Assembly (NCBI GenBank): GCA_029960065.1
Contig: JASCOF010000005.1
Span: 186,001 to 250,000 of the forward strand
Direction of reading: 5' to 3'
Length of the DNA stretch: 64,000 nucleotides
Source: Flavobacteriaceae bacterium PS02336
GTDB lineage: Bacteria; Bacteroidota; Bacteroidia; Flavobacteriales; Flavobacteriaceae
Part shown: positions 63,053-64,000 of the stretch, one piece after another
How the letters are laid out: each line of letters starts with the position of its first letter
Position numbering within the stretch: position 1 is the first letter of the stretch
The notes under the pieces: generated by a model
What the model was told of the DNA's origin: nothing
Databases searched by the model: none
What the model saw: only the letters and a program-made list of their open reading frames with translations
Program-made: the position numbers and the translations under genes

Positions 63053-63607
63053 TTATTCTTTTTCAGATTCAGAAGTTTCTTTTTCTTCTTGCGGCTTTTC
63101 AGAATGTTCCTTCTTAAAAGTTTCGTACCATTTTTCAATTGACGGATACACAAAAGCTGCAACTTTCTTGACTGGATTATAAAAGATATAATTATCTAAA
63201 GTTTCTTTTTTAGCGAAAGTATTATTGAAATTGATTTTCTCAAACAAAGCAATAAAAATACTCAGTATTAAAATCGTTTTTAAAATCCTGAAAAAGCCGC
63301 CTCCGAGTTTATTCATCCAGCCTAACATGGCAAAATCTGCAATTCCGGTTAATATTTTAGCTAAGAAATAAACAGCAATTACAACTAGTATAAAAGTCAG
63401 AATAAAAGCGGTAATCTGAATGTTTGTGGGCTTCCAAGAAACATGTTTTGAAATCATTCCTGTCATTAAAGAAGAAAATTTAATGGCCAGATAAATCCCT
63501 AACAACAACGAAACAAAAGAAGCAACTTCTACAAAAAGTCCATTTTTTATGCCTTTGTATAGACTATAACAAAGAAGTACAGCAACGATAATATCAAAAA
63601 AACTCAT
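63053..63607 (-). CDS. CvpA-family membrane protein
   Basis: 184 residues with four hydrophobic segments (about 5-25, 30-47, 65-90, 100-125). The family-like start is FFDIIVAVLLCYSLYKGIKNGLF, with a glycine-containing loop LGWMNKLGGGFFRILKT. The C-terminal tail is rich in Glu and Lys (HSEKPQEEKETSESEKE). CvpA proteins are inner-membrane proteins linked to colicin V production, biofilm or envelope stress in other species; the function here is unproven. A promoter pair (TTTG, 16 bp, TATATTTG) lies just upstream. Confidence 0.85.
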   Translation of the reverse strand: MSFFDIIVAVLLCYSLYKGIKNGLFVEVASFVSLLLGIYLAIKFSSLMTGMISKHVSWKPTNIQITAFILTFILVVIAVYFLAKILTGIADFAMLGWMNKLGGGFFRILKTILILSIFIALFEKINFNNTFAKKETLDNYIFYNPVKKVAAFVYPSIEKWYETFKKEHSEKPQEEKETSESEKE

Positions 63608-63632
63608 GTTTCAATTTGTATTTAATAAGGCG

Positions 63633-63640
63633 CAAATATA
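63633..63640 (-). promoter_or_regulatory. Candidate -7 box of the CvpA-like gene
   Basis: TATATTTG followed by CG on the minus strand. A TTTG 16 bp upstream (63660-63657) sits in the CTTTG-rich repeat and could be the -33 element. Confidence 0.55.
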
Positions 63641-63650
63641 TATCTTTTTT

Positions 63651-63686
63651 TAGGTTCAAAGGTTTAGAGTTGCAAAGGTTCAGCGG
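63651..63686 (-). repeat. CTTTG-rich short repeat before the CvpA-like gene
   Basis: The minus strand reads GAACCTTTGCAACTC, then TAAACCTTTGAACC, matching the style of the repeats before 27087 and 34054. Confidence 0.55.
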
Positions 63687-63746
63687 TTTTTTGGAGCTCT
63701 CTTTTTTATGATTTAATTTTTTTAGGTACATTGAACTTGAACTCTG

Positions 63747-63754
63747 TATCTTTG
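63747..63754 (+). promoter_or_regulatory. Candidate -7 box of the last gene
   Basis: TATCTTTG followed by C, an exact match, about 100 bases before the ATG at 63852. Confidence 0.5.
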
Positions 63755-63851
63755 CAAATCAAAATTTAGAGTTCAGATTGCGATTCTGCCCCCTTCAGAA
63801 TTGAATTTTTAAACAATCTAAGATCTAAAATCAACAATCTAAAATCATATA

Positions 63852-64000
63852 ATGTCTAGAGATATACAACTAAAAGAGCGCTGGGAAAAGCTCGTCGATA
63901 TACTTTCTAATCAATTTTCGCAAGGCGAAGATTTAGATTTAGACGCCATCATTTACCTAATCGGAGTTCAGGAATACGGAAAAGTACATCGTGAATACAA
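63852..64000 (+). CDS. N-terminal part of a conserved-looking hypothetical protein (cut by window end)
   Basis: Open from an ATG to the last base of the window, 49 full codons: it starts MSRDIQLKERWEKLVDILSN and continues with a polar, helix-like stretch (EDLDLDAIIYLIGVQEYGK). There is no signal peptide, so it is cytoplasmic. A good -7 box lies upstream. I recall similar short acidic proteins in other Bacteroidota but know no function. It could be longer or shorter than usual, as the end is not seen. Confidence 0.65.
   Translation, partial: MSRDIQLKERWEKLVDILSNQFSQGEDLDLDAIIYLIGVQEYGKVHREY

Overview
The window looks like chromosomal DNA of a Flavobacterium or a close relative in the Bacteroidota. 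The DNA is AT-rich and start sites lack clear Shine-Dalgarno sequences. Many genes are preceded by the Bacteroidota -7 box TAnnTTTG. There are type IX secretion (T9SS) sorting domains of three kinds and a SusC/SusD pair. Housekeeping genes (bioB, ribF, comF-type, glyQS, thiL, lepA) are spread among these. No phage, plasmid, transposase, CRISPR, rRNA or tRNA gene was found. Everything was read by eye from sequence and recalled family knowledge; no database search was run.

Layout. (1) 1-12.5 kb: three consecutive + strand genes for very large secreted surface proteins. They share a C-terminal module of about 500 residues with a T9SS type-C (ChiA-like) tail but have different N-terminal modules: PA14-like/FN3/SUEL-lectin/Ig-like, 14 delta-60 repeats, and a glycine-rich domain. 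The first is cut by the window edge and carries a 1-nt frameshift at 642-645. (2) 12.5-21.5 kb: cupin/JmjC-like protein, bioB, a small membrane protein, ribF, a reprolysin-like T9SS metalloprotease, a ComF-type phosphoribosyltransferase and glyQS. (3) 21.8-25.9 kb: a signalling group made of a LytTR regulator whose phospho-acceptor Asp is Glu, an 81-residue exported peptide, a TPR-lipoprotein histidine kinase and its overlapping response regulator. (4) 26-38.7 kb: thiL, a T9SS type-B adhesin with a choice-of-anchor L domain, two DinB-fold proteins beside a WYL regulator, a beta-barrel protein, lepA, and two tandem NUDIX-winged-helix regulators. (5) 39.2-62.9 kb: a large polysaccharide utilization locus. 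(6) 63-64 kb: a CvpA-family protein and the start of one more gene.

The locus at 39.2-62.9 kb has the order susC, susD, surface lipoprotein, GH2, GH31, GH97, GH39, GH3, BACON-GH5, CE20-like acetylesterase, GH95. This set fits xyloglucan use. The lipid-anchored GH5 would cut the backbone outside the cell, SusC/D and the lipoprotein would bind and import oligosaccharides, and the other enzymes would remove fucose, acetyl, galactose, xylose and glucose. GH39 and a SusB-type GH97 are extras that suggest a wider or mixed substrate. No hybrid two-component, AraC or sigma/anti-sigma regulator is next to it. Two NUDIX-family regulators with degraded Nudix boxes are divergently placed instead. A promoter-like sequence before susC is followed at once by two 16-bp direct repeats 22 bp apart and a third inverted half copy, which is a candidate operator set. 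I consider this regulator-operator arrangement the most interesting lead.

Most gaps between the enzyme genes hold palindromes or long inverted repeats of several different families, many of which look like dispersed non-coding repeats. Related elements occur elsewhere in the window.
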